Assembly: GCF_000956535.1 (NCBI RefSeq)
Contig: NZ_JYIY01000068.1
Location: forward strand, 17,826 to 81,825
Reading direction: 5' to 3'
DNA length: 64,000 nucleotides
Source of the DNA: Microbacterium ginsengisoli
GTDB lineage: Bacteria; Actinomycetota; Actinomycetes; Actinomycetales; Microbacteriaceae
A program made the position numbers and the translations under genes. The notes under the pieces are model-generated. The model made no database searches and was not told the origin of the DNA. It saw only the letters and a program-made list of their open reading frames with translations. Positions 17,565 to 26,254 of the stretch are shown in pieces. Each line of letters begins with the position of its first letter. The first letter of the stretch is position 1.

Positions 17565-18356
17565 TCAGGCGGCGAGCCGCTGCCGCAGGAAGTCGATGAC
17601 CGCGGCCCGGGCCGCATGGGTCGGATGCCCCGCCTCGCCCGCGTGCGGATCGGTGAGCACCGAGTGGGCCGAGGTAGGGATGCCATCGGGGTTGCCCGCC
17701 GAGGAGTCGATCTCGAACGCCCGCCAGCCCTCGCCGAGCGCCCGCTCGAACGCGGCGAAGCGGGACGCCGGCACGCTGCGGTCGGCGGTGAAGCGCAGAC
17801 CCAGGGCGCACAGGCCCTCGTCGCGCACGCGGGTGGCAAGGGTCGCCTCGGCGGCCTCGGTGAGTCCGGTGGCGTGCGCGCCGGCGCCGAAGGCGGGCGG
17901 CAGGGCGGGCTGCGACAGCACCGGCGCGATGACGGCCGGCTCGACGGCGGCGGCGAGCGCGAAGCCGCCCGAGAAGCACATGCCGATCATGCCGACGCCG
18001 GCACCGCCCGACTCGGTGTGCAGGTCGCGCGCGAGCGCGCGGAGGTAGGACGTGACCGGCCGATCGGCCCGGCGGGCGAACGCCGCGAACTCGCGCGACA
18101 CGCACATGCGCAGGGCGGAGGCCGCGAGGTAGCCGCCGGTTGCGGGACGACCCGGAGTGCCGATGATCGAGGGCACCGCGACGCGGAACCCCGCCTCGAC
18201 CAGCAGGTCGGCGAGGCCGATCACCTCGGGGGTCGCACCGGGGATCTCGGGGACCAGAACGACGCCGGGGCCGGTGCCGCGTCGGAACACCCGGTGGGTG
18301 AGGCCCGCGGCGGTGAAGTCCGCGGCATCCCATCTCTCGTCGAAGCCGTCGCTCAC
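17565..18356 (-). CDS. Dienelactone-hydrolase family protein
   Basis: 263 aa alpha/beta hydrolase. The nucleophile elbow IGMCFSGGFAL carries a cysteine in the place where DLH uses Cys (GxCxGG), and the C-terminal His is in GHPTHAA. So it looks like an active DLH rather than a Ser-type esterase. I chose the GTG at 18356, one base after the upstream stop, instead of an upstream ATG inside the permease gene. Cotranscribed with the permease gene. Substrate not known; an aromatic-degradation context is not visible. Confidence 0.85.
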   Translation of the reverse strand: MSDGFDERWDAADFTAAGLTHRVFRRGTGPGVVLVPEIPGATPEVIGLADLLVEAGFRVAVPSIIGTPGRPATGGYLAASALRMCVSREFAAFARRADRPVTSYLRALARDLHTESGGAGVGMIGMCFSGGFALAAAVEPAVIAPVLSQPALPPAFGAGAHATGLTEAAEATLATRVRDEGLCALGLRFTADRSVPASRFAAFERALGEGWRAFEIDSSAGNPDGIPTSAHSVLTDPHAGEAGHPTHAARAAVIDFLRQRLAA

Positions 18357-18357
18357 A

Positions 18358-19530
18358 TCACTCCCTCGGTCGTCGCCGTCGCTCGCGCGCCGCGCCGGGA
18401 TCGTGTCCCGCTCCGGTGAGCTCATCCGGGTCGGTGCGGTAGGCGGCCACGATCATGGCGTTCGCGGTCGCGATGAACGGCACCGCGAAGAAGGCGCCTG
18501 CGATGCCCGCGAGGGCGGCGCCCGTCGCGACGCCGAGCACGACGCCCAGCGGATGCACCTTGACCGCGCTTCCGGTGAGCAGGGGGTGCAGCACGTGGCT
18601 CTCGACCTGCTGCACGAGGATCACGATGCCGAGCATGATCACCGCGTGCACCCAGCCGTTGAACAGCAGTGCGATGCCGACGGCGACGATGCCGCCGACG
18701 ATCGCTCCGACGACCGGCACGAACGCGCCGAGGAACACGATCACCGCGATCGGGATCGCCAGCGGCACCCCGAGGATCGCGGCTCCCACGCCGATGCCGA
18801 TCGCATCGGTGCCCGCGACGACCAGCTGCACGCGGATGAAGCTCGTGAGGGTGCGCCACCCGGCGTGGCCGGCGGCGGTGAGGCGGGGGCGCGCCGCACG
18901 CGGCCACACGCGGACGAACCAGCGCCACATGCGGGGTCCGTCGATCAAGGCGAACAGCGTCACGAAGATCACGATGAAGATGCCCTCGATCGCGTGCACG
19001 ATGCCGAGCCCTGCGGCGGCGAAGCCGGTGCCGATATCGCTGGCGTGGGTCTGGATGTAGGTGACGATGTCCGAGATCCACGTGTCGAGCTGCTGATCGG
19101 TGATGCCGAACGGCTGGGTGGCGAGGAAGTCCTTCGCGGAGGCCACGACGGTGGTGATCTGGTGCTCGATCTTCGGCAGCTCGTAGCGGATCTGGATGGC
19201 CACGATGAAGGAGAGCAGCCCCAGCGCGGCGAAGACCGCGATCCACGAGGTGATGATCGCGAGCCACTTGGGCCAGTGATGCCGCTGCAGGAAGCTCGAG
19301 AAAGGGACGAGCAACGCCGAGAGCACGAGACCGATGAGGAACGGGATGACCACCTCGGACAGATGCACCGCCACCAGGAGCACCACCGCGAGCGCCGCGA
19401 TGATCACCAGCAGGCGCCAGGCGAACGCCGCCCCGATCTTCAGGCCTGCCGGGACCGGGTCGGGTACGGCGGGGGCCGGGGAGGCCGGCGGGGAGGCACG
19501 CCGCGAGAAGAGCGTCATGGGGTCGAACAT
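18358..19530 (-). CDS. AI-2E family transporter (PF01594)
   Basis: 390 aa polytopic membrane protein of the AI-2E/PerM family: about eight helices, with the conserved central loop region DGPRMWRWFVRVWPRAARPRL and the helix LILVQQVESHVLHPLLTG typical of the family's C-terminal half. Members move small molecules or ions; the AI-2 name comes from E. coli TqsA and does not show the substrate here. Start: the first ATG at 19530 (MFDPMTL) is followed by another at 19518, so the start may be 12 bp shorter. Confidence 0.88.
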   Translation of the reverse strand: MFDPMTLFSRRASPPASPAPAVPDPVPAGLKIGAAFAWRLLVIIAALAVVLLVAVHLSEVVIPFLIGLVLSALLVPFSSFLQRHHWPKWLAIITSWIAVFAALGLLSFIVAIQIRYELPKIEHQITTVVASAKDFLATQPFGITDQQLDTWISDIVTYIQTHASDIGTGFAAAGLGIVHAIEGIFIVIFVTLFALIDGPRMWRWFVRVWPRAARPRLTAAGHAGWRTLTSFIRVQLVVAGTDAIGIGVGAAILGVPLAIPIAVIVFLGAFVPVVGAIVGGIVAVGIALLFNGWVHAVIMLGIVILVQQVESHVLHPLLTGSAVKVHPLGVVLGVATGAALAGIAGAFFAVPFIATANAMIVAAYRTDPDELTGAGHDPGAARERRRRPRE

Positions 19531-19571
19531 ACGCCTGTCGGGATGTCGCGGCCTCCCGCTACCGTGACCAC

Positions 19572-20561
19572 ATGTCCCCCCGCGACGACGTGATGTCCTG
19601 GCTGCTCGATTCCGACCCGGCCTTGCGCTGGCAGGTCGAGCGCGACCTCGTCGGCGTGCCCGAGGCGGTGTGGCAGGCGACGCGCGCGCGGGTGCCCCGC
19701 GAGGGCATGGGTGCCGCGCTCCTCGCCCGGCAGGACGCCGACGGCCAATGGGCGGGCGGTGCGTTCTTCCCCGCCGACTTCACCGAGGAGCAGCGCGCCG
19801 ACGGGCAGCCCTGGACGGCGACCACCTGGAGCCTGAAGCAGCTGCGCGAGTGGGGGGTGGCGGCATCCGTCCTCGACGGCACGGCGGAGAAGCTGCGCAC
19901 GCACGCGCGGTGGGAGTACGACGATCTGCCGTACTGGGACGGCGAGGTCGACTGCTGCATCAACGGCTACACCCTCGCCGCCGGGGCGTGGCTCGGGGTG
20001 GACGTCTCGGGCATCGCCCGGTGGTTCGTCGAGCACCGTCAGCCCGACGGAGGCTGGAACTGCGAGTGGGTCGAGGGATCGACGCGGTCCTCGTTCCCCT
20101 CGACCCTCAATGCACTCGAGGGTGTGCTCGCCTACGAGCGGGCCGGGCTCGGCTTCCCCGAACTGACTGCCGCCCGCCACGGTGCCGAGCAGTACCTGCT
20201 CGAGCGGCGGGTGCTCTACGGTCTGCGCAGCGGCGAGCCGGTGGTGCCGTATGTGCACCATCTCGCGTACCCGTTCCGGCACGTCTACAGCGCACTGCAC
20301 GCGGCCGACTACTTCCGTGCATCCGCCCTGTTCGACGGGGTCGCCCCCGACCCGCGGCTCGCCGACGCGATCGCGTCGATCCGGTCGAAGCGGGGCGACG
20401 ACGGGCGCTGGGTGCAGGAGCATCGACACCCAGGCGCCGTCTGGTTCGACGTCGACGTGCCCGAGGGCGAGGCGTCGCCGTGGCTCACGTTCCTGTCGCT
20501 GCGGGTGCTCGAGTGGTGGGATGCCGCATCCGCCCTTGCCCCTCGAGGAGCGGGCGCCTAG
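19572..20561 (+). CDS. Squalene-cyclase/prenyltransferase-fold protein
   Basis: 329 aa alpha-alpha-barrel protein with tandem QxDGGW-like repeats (QPDGGWNCEW, RQDADGQWAGG), which mark the (alpha-alpha)6 fold of squalene cyclases and prenyltransferase beta subunits. The catalytic DxDD of cyclases is not visible, so no enzyme activity can be assigned. Widespread in Microbacteriaceae as a hypothetical protein. Its start follows a gap of about 40 bp after the divergent permease start, which suggests a shared promoter region between the two divergent genes. Confidence 0.75.
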   Translation: MSPRDDVMSWLLDSDPALRWQVERDLVGVPEAVWQATRARVPREGMGAALLARQDADGQWAGGAFFPADFTEEQRADGQPWTATTWSLKQLREWGVAASVLDGTAEKLRTHARWEYDDLPYWDGEVDCCINGYTLAAGAWLGVDVSGIARWFVEHRQPDGGWNCEWVEGSTRSSFPSTLNALEGVLAYERAGLGFPELTAARHGAEQYLLERRVLYGLRSGEPVVPYVHHLAYPFRHVYSALHAADYFRASALFDGVAPDPRLADAIASIRSKRGDDGRWVQEHRHPGAVWFDVDVPEGEASPWLTFLSLRVLEWWDAASALAPRGAGA

Positions 20562-20603
20562 CGTCGGAACGGTCCACGACCGTCACCCCGTTCGGAGGCT
20601 CAC

Positions 20604-21026
20604 ATGACCACGCGTCTCATCCCCTACATCCAGTTCGCGGGCGCAGCCCGCGAGGCGGTGACCTTCTATCAGGAGGTGTTCGGCGGAGAGCTGACCATCT
20701 CGACGTTCGGCGATTTCGGCATGCCCGGAGCCGACCCTTCTCACGTGATGCACTCGGAGCTCAAGGCCGACGGCTTCGATCTGATGGGCGCCGACGGTCT
20801 CGAGCCCGACCAGGTCGTGGGTGAGACCCGCATCTCGGCCGCGTTCATGAGCGACGAGGTCGAGCGCGTGCTCGGCTGGTTCGCGCGGTTAAGCGACGGC
20901 GGCACGGTGCGCCAGCCGCTCGAGAAGCAGGTGTGGGGCGACATGTACGGCGAGGTGACCGACCGGTTCGGCGTGCGCTGGATGTTCAACGTCGCCCTCC
21001 CTGGCGACGACGCCCCGCTCGCCTGA
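20604..21026 (+). CDS. VOC family protein, PhnB/YdcJ-like
   Basis: 140 aa. MTTRLIPYIQFAGAAREAVTFYQEVFGGEL and the C-terminal WGDMYGEVTDRFGVRWMFNV match the PhnB-type (3-demethylubiquinone-9 methyltransferase-like) VOC group, in which the WG...D.FGxxW pattern is diagnostic. Preceded by GGAGG-like sequence (CGGAGGCTCAC) at good spacing. Role unknown. 42 bp behind the cyclase-fold gene on the same strand. Confidence 0.83.
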   Translation: MTTRLIPYIQFAGAAREAVTFYQEVFGGELTISTFGDFGMPGADPSHVMHSELKADGFDLMGADGLEPDQVVGETRISAAFMSDEVERVLGWFARLSDGGTVRQPLEKQVWGDMYGEVTDRFGVRWMFNVALPGDDAPLA

Positions 21027-21039
21027 CGTCGCCCACGGC

Positions 21040-22185
21040 TCAGAGCACGAGAGTCGCGGCGGCGCGCCTCCCGGCCTCGCGCACCCACAACGCCGCCTCG
21101 GCGCGCGCGGCCTCTCCCGACCCGGCGAGGTCGGTGAGCGAGTAGGCGACGCGAAAGCCCGCGGTGGTCGGGTCGGCCGCGAGTCGCCCGGCGACGAGCA
21201 GCGCCGAGACACCGCGATCGGCCGCCATCCCGGCGACGATCGCGGGGGCCTTTCCCGCGGCCGTCTGTCCGTCGAACGAGCCCTCGCCCGTCACCACGAC
21301 GTCGGCGCGGTCGAGGTCGGCGGGGAGTCCGATCGTGCGGGCGACCTGTCCGGCACCGGAGGCGGCCGTGGCGCCCCAGGCGCGCAGCGCGAACCCCACC
21401 CCGCCCGCGGCTCCCGCGCCCGCCGCGTCGGGGTCGCCGGGCAGCAGCCCGCCGAGCCGGGCGAGTGCGGCGTCGACACGGGCGATGGCCTCGCCGTCGA
21501 GCCCCTTCTGGGGTCCGAAGACGGATGCCGCGCCGCGCTCTCCGAGCAGCGGGTTGCTCACATCCGACAGCACGACCGCCCCGCAGGTCGGCAGCGGGCG
21601 CAGGCCCGACAGGTCGACATGCGCCAGATCGAGCAGCCCTCGTGCGCCGCGCGCGATCGGGGAGCCCGCGGCATCCGTGAACCGGGCGCCGAGCGCGGTC
21701 AGCATGCCGATGCCGCCGTCGGTGGATGCGCTGCCGCCCACCGCGAGCAGCAGGCGCGACACCCCCGCGTCGAGCGCGGCGGCGATCGCCTCGCCGAAGC
21801 CGACCGACTGCGCATCCCACGGGAGGCGGCGCGATCCGAGCAGTTCGAGCCCGGAGGTGGCGGCGAGCTCGACCACGGCGATGCCGTGCGGAGCGTCGGG
21901 CGTGGGCGGGAGCCGCAGCCACGCGGACTCGACCCGCGCACCGTCGGGCCCGGTCACCGCGACCGGCTCGCGCACCGATCCGGGCACGGCGCGCGCGATC
22001 GCGTCGAGGGTTCCCTCGCCGCCGTCGGCCATCGGTCGGGAGATGAGGTGGTCACCGGGGCGCGCCGAGCGCCACCCGGCGATGAACGCGTCGGCGACAG
22101 CGGGGGCCGACAGGGTCTCTTTGAAGCTGTCGGGGGCGACGACCACGGTGAGCGGGGTCGCGGTCACCTCGTCGTGAACGGACAT
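21040..22185 (-). CDS. glxK: Glycerate kinase (GlxK/PF02595 type)
   Basis: 381 aa. Phosphorylates glycerate. Conserved: VVVAPDSFKETLSA at the start, the MADGGEGTLDA loop, the GVSRLLLAVGGSASTDGGIGML catalytic/glycerate region, VLSDVSNPLLGERGAA, VFGPQKG and the C-terminal VVTGEGSFDGQTAAGK. All core blocks of the family are there and the length is normal. The ATG at 22185 gives MSVHDEVTATPL; a longer frame upstream is unsupported. Confidence 0.92.
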   Translation of the reverse strand: MSVHDEVTATPLTVVVAPDSFKETLSAPAVADAFIAGWRSARPGDHLISRPMADGGEGTLDAIARAVPGSVREPVAVTGPDGARVESAWLRLPPTPDAPHGIAVVELAATSGLELLGSRRLPWDAQSVGFGEAIAAALDAGVSRLLLAVGGSASTDGGIGMLTALGARFTDAAGSPIARGARGLLDLAHVDLSGLRPLPTCGAVVLSDVSNPLLGERGAASVFGPQKGLDGEAIARVDAALARLGGLLPGDPDAAGAGAAGGVGFALRAWGATAASGAGQVARTIGLPADLDRADVVVTGEGSFDGQTAAGKAPAIVAGMAADRGVSALLVAGRLAADPTTAGFRVAYSLTDLAGSGEAARAEAALWVREAGRRAAATLVL

Positions 22186-22214
22186 GAGAGCACCGTCGCA
22201 CACCAGGTTCGGCG

Positions 22215-22559
22215 TCAGCCGAGAAGTGTTCCCTGGTGGAAGCGCAGCACGGGTCTGCCCGTCGAGACGTCCCAGATCGACGACCGCCGGCTGGGGCGCT
22301 CCCCGCCGATGCGGTACGTCACGAGCACGTGGGTATCGCCGAGCGCCGCGACCTGCCACTCGTCGGTCGGCGGGATCTGCCGAGCGTCCGGTTCGGCGGC
22401 GAGCGCCGCGACGATCGCGTCGCGCGTCCACAGCGCGCCGGACGCACCGATCTCGGTGAACGACGGATGCAGCAGCGCGGCCAGGGCGATCGGGTCGCGG
22501 CGCACGAGCGGGTCGAGCAGCGACAGTTCGAGCGCCCGGAGGGTCGCGGCATCCGTCAT
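22215..22559 (-). CDS. SnoaL-like/DUF4440 protein
   Basis: 114 aa, a cone-shaped alpha+beta-fold domain (NTF2-like). ALELSLLDPLVRRDPIALAALLHPSFTEIGASGALWTRDAIVAAL is the standard DUF4440 pattern. Such small proteins are often enzymes or ligand carriers; no catalytic residue assignment is possible here. Located in the 30-bp-separated string on the minus strand between glycerate kinase and the oxidoreductase-methyltransferase gene; operon unclear. Confidence 0.8.
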   Translation of the reverse strand: MTDAATLRALELSLLDPLVRRDPIALAALLHPSFTEIGASGALWTRDAIVAALAAEPDARQIPPTDEWQVAALGDTHVLVTYRIGGERPSRRSSIWDVSTGRPVLRFHQGTLLG

Positions 22560-22598
22560 GGGGTCAGTGTGCCACCGGCGCGTCGGGTGCGCCCGGTC

Positions 22599-24275
22599 TC
22601 AGTGGCGACGAGCGAGCACGATGCCGTCGTGGAAGGTGCGCAGCTCGCCGTCGCGGGCGAGCGATTCGCGCTGCCGCTCCTCCGCGATGAGCACGGTCCA
22701 TTCGGCCGGGTCGAGCGCGAGGGCCGCGACATCTTCGGCCGGAGTGGGGAACCAGCGGCGGGCGGGCGCGGCGGGGTCGGGGTGGCGTGCCCCGCCGTGG
22801 CCGTGGTCGTGCGGGGCACCGCCCTCGCGATCGTGGCCCGGTGCGGGGTGGTGACCGTCGTGCCCGTGCCCGTGCCCATGCCCGGCGCCCGGGCTCCCCG
22901 GCGGCGGCGCGGCATGGGAGGTGATCAGCAGGTGTCCGCCGGGCGCGACCCGCTCGGCCGCGGCCCGCAGAATCTCCTCCCGTGGCAGGTCGACGGGCGA
23001 GTGCAGAAAGCTCGCCGTCACGAGGTCGAAGGTCTCGTCGACGTCGAGCGCCGCGAGATCGCCGGCGACGAAACGAGCGGATGCCGCATCCGCCCCCGCG
23101 TCCGCCGCGGCGGCGCGAGCGCGCCCGATCGCCGTGACCGAGATGTCGATGCCCGTGGCGCGCCACCCGTGCGCGGCGAGCCAGAGCACGTCGCCGCCCT
23201 CCCCGCAGCCGAGGTCGAGGGCGGAGCCCGCGGGGAGCGTGGCCGCGATGTCGGCCAGCACGGCGTTCACGCGGCCCGACCAGACCTGCGTGCTCGCGGC
23301 GTAGCGGTGCTCCCAGAAGTCGGCGGGTGCGATCTCGGGCCACCGGTCGCGGTCGGCGTGCACCCGCGCGACATCCTCGTCGACGAGTGCGGCGTTCACT
23401 GCGGCTCCCGCCGTCGCCCCCGCGGCCATGCTCATCGGCACGCTCGCCATGGGGGTGACGACGTTGCCGGCGGCCCAGATGCGCGGATGCGCGGTGCGGC
23501 CCGCCGCATCGACCTCGATCACCGATCCTGTGGGGCTGTCGACACGCGGCAGGTCGAGACCGGCGAGCACGTCGTCGTGGGGGGTCAGGTCGCCGCCCGT
23601 GAAGACGGCGTCGAGAGCGAGCATCGTGCCGTCGGCGAGGCGCACACCCGTGACATCCGGCCCGTCGCCCACGATCTCGACGACGCGCTGGGGCACGAGA
23701 CGGATGCCACGCGCGCGCAGTCGCAGATCGTCGTCGATCGAGAGCGGTCCGAGGTCTGCGGTGAACAGGGTGACGTCGGCGCTCCACTGCCGCACGAGCT
23801 GCGCCTGATGCAGGGAGCGCGGCGAAGTCGCGAGCACGCCGAGGCGGCGGTCGCGCACCTCCCAGCCGTGGCAGTAGGGGCAGTGCAGCACGCCGGCGCC
23901 CCACCGTTCGGCGAGCCCCGCCACGGCGGGCAGCACATCGCTCGCCCCGGTGGCGACGAGGAGTGCGCGTGCCGTGCGGCGCGCCCCGTCGTCGGTGACG
24001 ACCGTGATGTCGTCGTCGGTCGCCTCGACCGCGACCGCCCGCGCCTCGATGACGCCGACGCCGTAGCCGGATGCCTCATCCCGCCCTCTCGCGAGCAGGT
24101 CGGCCGGGGGCGTCCCGTCGTGCCCGAGCACGCCGTGCACGTGGGAGGCGGTGCGATTGCGGGGCTTGCCGGCGTCGATCACGAGCGTGCGGCGACGGGC
24201 GCGGCCGAGCAGCTGCGCGGCGCTGAGCCCGGCGATGCCGCCGCCGAGGATGATCACGTCGAGATCGGGATGCAT
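22599..24275 (-). CDS. Fused thioredoxin-reductase-like flavoprotein and class I SAM methyltransferase
   Basis: 558 aa. N-terminal domain (1 to about 310): FAD motif ILGGGIAGLSAAQLLG and redox-active CPYC (C132, C135) in the HCPYCHGWE context; the NADPH-domain glycine motif is poorly conserved (VLATSPRSLHQAQ), as in gliotoxin-oxidase-like flavoproteins. C-terminal domain: SAM motif ALDLGCGEGGDVL. A His-rich segment (GHGHGHGHDGHH) lies in the methyltransferase half, between the catalytic core and the C-terminus. The ATG at 24275 gives the FAD domain a normal N-terminus. Divergent from the XRE/cupin regulator, suggesting that the regulator controls it. Bifunctional proteins of this layout occur in actinobacteria; substrate unknown, a small disulfide or thiol is inferred. 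Confidence 0.82.
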   Translation of the reverse strand: MHPDLDVIILGGGIAGLSAAQLLGRARRRTLVIDAGKPRNRTASHVHGVLGHDGTPPADLLARGRDEASGYGVGVIEARAVAVEATDDDITVVTDDGARRTARALLVATGASDVLPAVAGLAERWGAGVLHCPYCHGWEVRDRRLGVLATSPRSLHQAQLVRQWSADVTLFTADLGPLSIDDDLRLRARGIRLVPQRVVEIVGDGPDVTGVRLADGTMLALDAVFTGGDLTPHDDVLAGLDLPRVDSPTGSVIEVDAAGRTAHPRIWAAGNVVTPMASVPMSMAAGATAGAAVNAALVDEDVARVHADRDRWPEIAPADFWEHRYAASTQVWSGRVNAVLADIAATLPAGSALDLGCGEGGDVLWLAAHGWRATGIDISVTAIGRARAAAADAGADAASARFVAGDLAALDVDETFDLVTASFLHSPVDLPREEILRAAAERVAPGGHLLITSHAAPPPGSPGAGHGHGHGHDGHHPAPGHDREGGAPHDHGHGGARHPDPAAPARRWFPTPAEDVAALALDPAEWTVLIAEERQRESLARDGELRTFHDGIVLARRH

Positions 24276-24304
24276 GTCGACAAGTCGACGACACCGCGGG
24301 ACAA

Positions 24305-24325
24305 TCATGCAAGTTCGTTTGCGAG
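24305..24325. promoter_or_regulatory. Possible operator between the flavoprotein-methyltransferase and its XRE regulator
   Basis: The 67-bp divergent intergenic region (24276-24342) contains GCAAGTTCGTTTGC at 24309-24322, whose arms GCAA/TTGC are inverted around a six-base spacer. Short and weak; I suggest it only because the two genes are divergent and one is a regulator. Confidence 0.35.
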
Positions 24326-24342
24326 ATCAGCAAGGAGCGTCG

Positions 24343-24903
24343 ATGGATGCCGCGATCGCCCAGGTCGGCCCGAGGGTGCGCGCCGCGCGGCACGCGCGCG
24401 ACTGGACACTCGATGACCTCGCCCGCCGCGCGGGGCTGTCGGTCAGCACTCTCTCGCGCCTCGAATCCGGCAAGCGCGGGGCGAGTCTCGAGCTGCTGCT
24501 GCCGGTGACGCGGGCCCTCGGCATCCGCATCGACGACCTGCTGCCGCCGCACGATCGGGATCCGCGGGTGCGGCGACCCGTGATCCGCCGCGACGGCCTG
24601 ATCATCGCGCCGCTCACGCACGAGAGCGCGCCGGTGCAGACCCTGCGCATCACGTACCCGGCCGACAGGCCCCTGCCCGAACCTCGCGTGCACGACGGGT
24701 TCGAGTGGCTCTATGTGCTCTCGGGGCGGCTGCGGCTGCGGCTCGGCGACCAGGATCTCGAGCTCGCTCCGGGCGAGGCGGCCGAGTTCGACACCCGCAC
24801 CCCGCACGCGATGGGTGCGGCAGGCGGCGCGCCCGCCGAGGTGCTGAGCATCTTCAACGGCGATGGCGAGCGCATGCACACCCGCGTGCGCACCTCCGGC
24901 TGA
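24343..24903 (+). CDS. XRE-family regulator with C-terminal cupin domain
   Basis: 186 aa. Residues 1-70 form a Cro/C1-type HTH (WTLDDLARRAGLSVSTLSRLESGKRGASLELLLPVTRAL), residues 95-180 a cupin (HDGFEWLYVLSGRLRLRLGDQDLELAPGEAAEFDTRTPHAMGA). Such HTH-cupin proteins bind a small effector in the barrel. The start at 24343 is supported by AAGGAG 7 bp before; an earlier ATG at 24308 lacks this. Likely regulates the divergent flavoprotein-methyltransferase gene and perhaps itself. Confidence 0.88.
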   Translation: MDAAIAQVGPRVRAARHARDWTLDDLARRAGLSVSTLSRLESGKRGASLELLLPVTRALGIRIDDLLPPHDRDPRVRRPVIRRDGLIIAPLTHESAPVQTLRITYPADRPLPEPRVHDGFEWLYVLSGRLRLRLGDQDLELAPGEAAEFDTRTPHAMGAAGGAPAEVLSIFNGDGERMHTRVRTSG

Positions 24904-24908
24904 GCCGG

Positions 24909-25628
24909 TCAGGCGCCGCCGAAGCGCTCGGTGCGCACCCTCAGCGGCGGGTGGCCGAGATCGACGAGCATGCCGGCCACGGCCTCGACGAACGGGGTCG
25001 GACCGCACACGAACACGAGCGGCCGGACGGACGGCGAGAGGGTGGATGCGGCCAGCCCCGCGGCATCCACCCGACCGACCCGACCCGCCCAGGTCTCGGG
25101 AGCGGAGCGGGTGTAGATCCAGTCGACGTCGATGCCCCGGGCGGCGAGCGCCGCGATCTCGTCGCGGTAGAGCGCGTCGGCGGGCGACCGCACCGAGGTG
25201 AGCAGACGCATCGGCGCGGCCGACGACGACGCGGCGCGGGCGCGCGCCATCGACAGCAGGGGCACCACACCCGATCCCCCGGCGATGAGCTGCACCGGTG
25301 AGGGGTCGGTGTCGTGCCAGACGAAGTAGCCGCCGAGCGGACCCTTCACCTCGACGGTGTCACCCGGGCGGGCGTCGCGCACGAAGTAGGGCGAGACCTC
25401 TCCATCCGGGACCTCGTCGATCGCGAGCTCGATCGTGGTCGACGAGCCGCTGTCCGCGAGCGAGTACGAGCGCTCGGCCCGATAGCCGTCCTCGGCCGTA
25501 AGCCGCACGTCGAGATGCTGACCCGGCAGGCTCCCCGCCCACCCCGGCACGTCGAGGGTGAGCACCACCGCGTGCGAGGCGGTCGGCCGCACCGACGTGA
25601 TCGTGGCGGGCAACCAGTCCGAGGTCAC
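24909..25628 (-). CDS. Ferredoxin-reductase-type FAD/NAD(P) oxidoreductase
   Basis: 239 aa, two-domain FNR family: FAD-binding RSYSLADS, then NAD(P)-domain LIAGGSGVVPLLSMAR and the C-terminal VFVCGPTPFVEAV. No iron-sulfur cysteine cluster is present, so electrons go from NAD(P)H through FAD to a separate partner. The gene overlaps the end of the sulfite-oxidase-like gene by 4 bp on the same strand; this pair (molybdopterin oxidoreductase plus FNR reductase) is common in actinobacteria, and the reductase would serve that enzyme. Confidence 0.87.
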   Translation of the reverse strand: MTSDWLPATITSVRPTASHAVVLTLDVPGWAGSLPGQHLDVRLTAEDGYRAERSYSLADSGSSTTIELAIDEVPDGEVSPYFVRDARPGDTVEVKGPLGGYFVWHDTDPSPVQLIAGGSGVVPLLSMARARAASSSAAPMRLLTSVRSPADALYRDEIAALAARGIDVDWIYTRSAPETWAGRVGRVDAAGLAASTLSPSVRPLVFVCGPTPFVEAVAGMLVDLGHPPLRVRTERFGGA

Positions 25629-26218
25629 GCGTAGCGCTCTTCACGCCACGGATCGCCGTGACGGTGGTAGCCGTTCTGCTCCCAGAAGCCCGGGGCATCC
25701 TTCTTCTGCATCACAAGCCCGCGAACCCACTTGGCGCTCTTCCAGAAGTAGAGGTGCGGCACGAGCAGTCGCGCCGGGCCCCCGTGCACCGGTTCGAGGG
25801 CACGACCGTCGAACTCATGCGCGATCCAGGCCTGTCCGCCGAGAAGGTCGGCCATCGGCACGTTCGTCGTGTACCCGCCGTAGCAGTGCACCATGGCGTA
25901 CGCGAAGTCGCTGTCGACGGCGGCCATGATCGTGTCGAGCGACACACCGCGCCAGCTGGTGCCGAGCTTCGACCAGCGAGTGACGCAGTGGATGTCGGTG
26001 TGCACCTCCTCCTGCGGCAGAGCGAGGAAGTCGCTCCAGGTCTAGGTGGTCGTGAAGCCCTTCTCGGTGCGCACACTGAAGCGCCACTCATCGAGGTCGA
26101 CGCGGGGCGTGGGCCCGGCCGAGAGCACCGGGAAGTCGTCGGTGAGGTACTGGCCCGGCGGCACCGCCGGATCGGGGGCGCGGCGGCGGCCGGTGAAACC
26201 TCGGGTGATGTTCGCCAT
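25625..26218 (-). pseudogene. Sulfite-oxidase-like molybdopterin oxidoreductase with in-frame TAG after codon 58
   Basis: Reading from the ATG at 26218, [19 protein letters not shown]... is a proper N-terminus of the sulfite-oxidase/MsrP-like family and continues to [10 protein letters not shown], then TAG (26042-26044), then TWSDFLALPQEEVHTDIHCVTRWSKLG in the same frame to the stop at 25625. The molybdopterin-ligand cysteine (DIHCVTRWS) and the rest of the domain are intact; without the TAG the protein would be 197 aa, normal for the small family. One base change would restore it. Either a recent nonsense mutation or a sequencing error. Restart at the in-frame GTG 26005 would lack the N-terminal third. 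Partner reductase follows by 4-bp overlap. Confidence 0.8.
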
Positions 26219-26254
26219 GACGGCCCTCCGTCGGGGTGCGGAGCTCGGTGGGCT

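Noticed and set aside
26042..26044. TAG recoded as pyrrolysine or other amino acid
   Set aside because: No pyl genes or recoding context; sulfite-oxidase-like proteins have no such residue. A mutation or sequencing error is simpler.
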